From an uncultured Bacteroidales bacterium (GTDB lineage: Bacteria; Bacteroidota; Bacteroidia; Bacteroidales; Muribaculaceae): a stretch of DNA of 21,983 nt. The position numbers and the translations under genes are program-made. The notes under the pieces are model-generated. The model saw only the letters and a program-made list of their open reading frames with translations. It did no database searches and had not been told where the DNA came from. Location of the stretch: NCBI GenBank assembly GCA_900552315.1, contig URZM01000015.1:1-21983 (forward strand). The letters run 5' to 3'. This document shows, in pieces, positions 21,427 through 21,983 of this stretch (position 1 is the first letter of the stretch; every line of letters begins with the position of its first letter).

Positions 21427-21983
21427 CTATCTGTCCATGGTCACGAGCAGCTCCTCGTTGGTGCGCGTCATCTCCATGCGCTTCTTGATGAACTCCATGG
21501 CCTCCAGCGAGGTCATGTCGCTCAGGTAGTTGCGCAGTATCCACATGCGGTTAAGTATCTCTTGGTTGAGCAGCAGGTCCTCGCGTCGGGTGGAGGAGGA
21601 GATGATGTCCACAGCCGGGAAGATGCGCTTGTTGGAGAGCTTGCGGTCCAGCTGCAGCTCCATGTTGCCCGTGCCCTTGAACTCCTCGAATATCACCTCG
21701 TCCATCTTGGAGGATGTCTCCGTCAGGGCCGTGGCTATGATGGTCAGCGAGCCGCCGTTCTCTATGTTGCGGGCCGCTCCGAAGAAGCGCTTGGGCTTCT
21801 GGAGGGCGTTTGCGTCCACGCCGCCCGAGAGTATCTTGCCGCTCGCAGGCGACACGGTGTTGTAGGCCCTGGCCAGGCGAGTTATGGAGTCAAGCATTAT
21901 CACCACGTCGTGGCCGCTCTCCACCAGGCGCTTGGCCTTCTCCAGCACTATGCCCGCTATCTTCACGTGGCGCTCCGCAGGCT
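21427..21983 (-). CDS. rho: Transcription termination factor Rho, C-terminal part
   Basis: About 185 C-terminal residues of Rho, the hexameric RNA helicase that ends transcription; the N-terminal RNA-binding domain and Walker A lie beyond the right edge. The visible frame begins PAERHVKIAGIVLEKAKRLVE. It contains Walker B and its surroundings (VVIMLDSITRLARAYNTV), the Q-loop region GGVDANALQKPKRFFGAARN, the R-loop region EVIFEEFKGTGNMELQLDR with its arginine finger neighbourhood, and KRIFPAVDIISSSTRREDLLL near the end. All of these are standard Rho blocks. The frame is open to the window edge, so the GTG at 21964-21966 is internal and not a start. It is the first visible gene of the minus-strand run that includes ybaK and aroC. 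Confidence 0.97.
   Translation of the reverse strand, partial: PAERHVKIAGIVLEKAKRLVESGHDVVIMLDSITRLARAYNTVSPASGKILSGGVDANALQKPKRFFGAARNIENGGSLTIIATALTETSSKMDEVIFEEFKGTGNMELQLDRKLSNKRIFPAVDIISSSTRREDLLLNQEILNRMWILRNYLSDMTSLEAMEFIKKRMEMTRTNEELLVTMDR

Noticed and set aside
20606..21529. 307-residue plus-strand frame opposite aroC, ybaK and rho
   Set aside because: It crosses three confident minus-strand genes and the GTCNGAC repeat, without any domain signal.
1..21983. CRISPR array, tRNA or rRNA genes, phage or transposase genes, defence system
   Set aside because: No regularly spaced 25-40 bp repeats, cloverleaf or recombinase/transposase motifs were found; the only regular repeats are the 9 bp-period arrays, which are far too short for CRISPR.

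Overview
This 22 kb window is a GC-rich, densely packed chromosomal segment from a member of the Bacteroidota. It is most likely order Bacteroidales and plausibly Muribaculaceae; the family is inferred from gene content and high GC, not proven. Support comes from several promoters of the Bacteroidota type (TTTG, 19-21 bp, TAnnTTTG), starts without clear Shine-Dalgarno sequences, lipoproteins with an acidic patch after the lipobox Cys, a B12-dependent ribonucleotide reductase, and a YbiT-like ABC-F protein of a type I recall from Bacteroides.

Layout, left to right. (1) 1-3053, minus strand: a tight operon yicC - gmk - nadD - DUF5063 protein - M18 aminopeptidase (cut by the left edge), with a canonical promoter at 3022-3053. 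(2) 3061-5307, minus strand: a secreted surface protein with its own canonical promoter and a C-terminal tail like a type IX sorting domain, then a uridine phosphorylase-like enzyme. (3) 5366-10714, plus strand: ABC-F ATPase, a small Dabb-domain protein, a Fur-family regulator, purA and a DUF1015 protein. A strong hairpin (10745-10792) separates this block from the convergent nrdJ. (4) 10810-14434: B12-dependent ribonucleotide reductase (minus) diverging from an NfsA-like nitroreductase (plus) across a 310 bp region rich in inverted repeats. (5) 14435-14992: 558 bp without a gene, filled with hairpins and degenerate repeats. (6) 14993-18118, minus strand: a double META-domain lipoprotein, an NDH-2-type NADH dehydrogenase and a small acidic-tailed lipoprotein. 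Upstream of the dehydrogenase lies a 194 bp element bounded by perfect 19 bp inverted repeats. (7) 18304-21983, minus strand: rho (cut by the right edge) - ybaK - aroC - secreted protein of unknown function - YhcC-type radical SAM protein, closely spaced and probably cotranscribed.

Most genes are housekeeping: nucleotide metabolism (gmk, purA, udp, nrdJ), NAD synthesis and use (nadD, ndh), chorismate synthesis, translation quality control (ybaK, ABC-F) and transcription termination (rho). I see no CRISPR array, phage, transposase, toxin-antitoxin pair or defence island. The most unusual signals are non-coding: the 17221-17414 inverted-repeat element (MITE or possible invertible segment), a perfect 20 bp palindrome over a promoter -33 box at 18157-18176, GTCNGAC repeats with a 9 bp period just 3' of purA and rho, and the 14.4-15.0 kb hairpin cluster. 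Among the proteins, the ABC-F ATPase is notable because one composite ATP site is degenerate while the other is intact.
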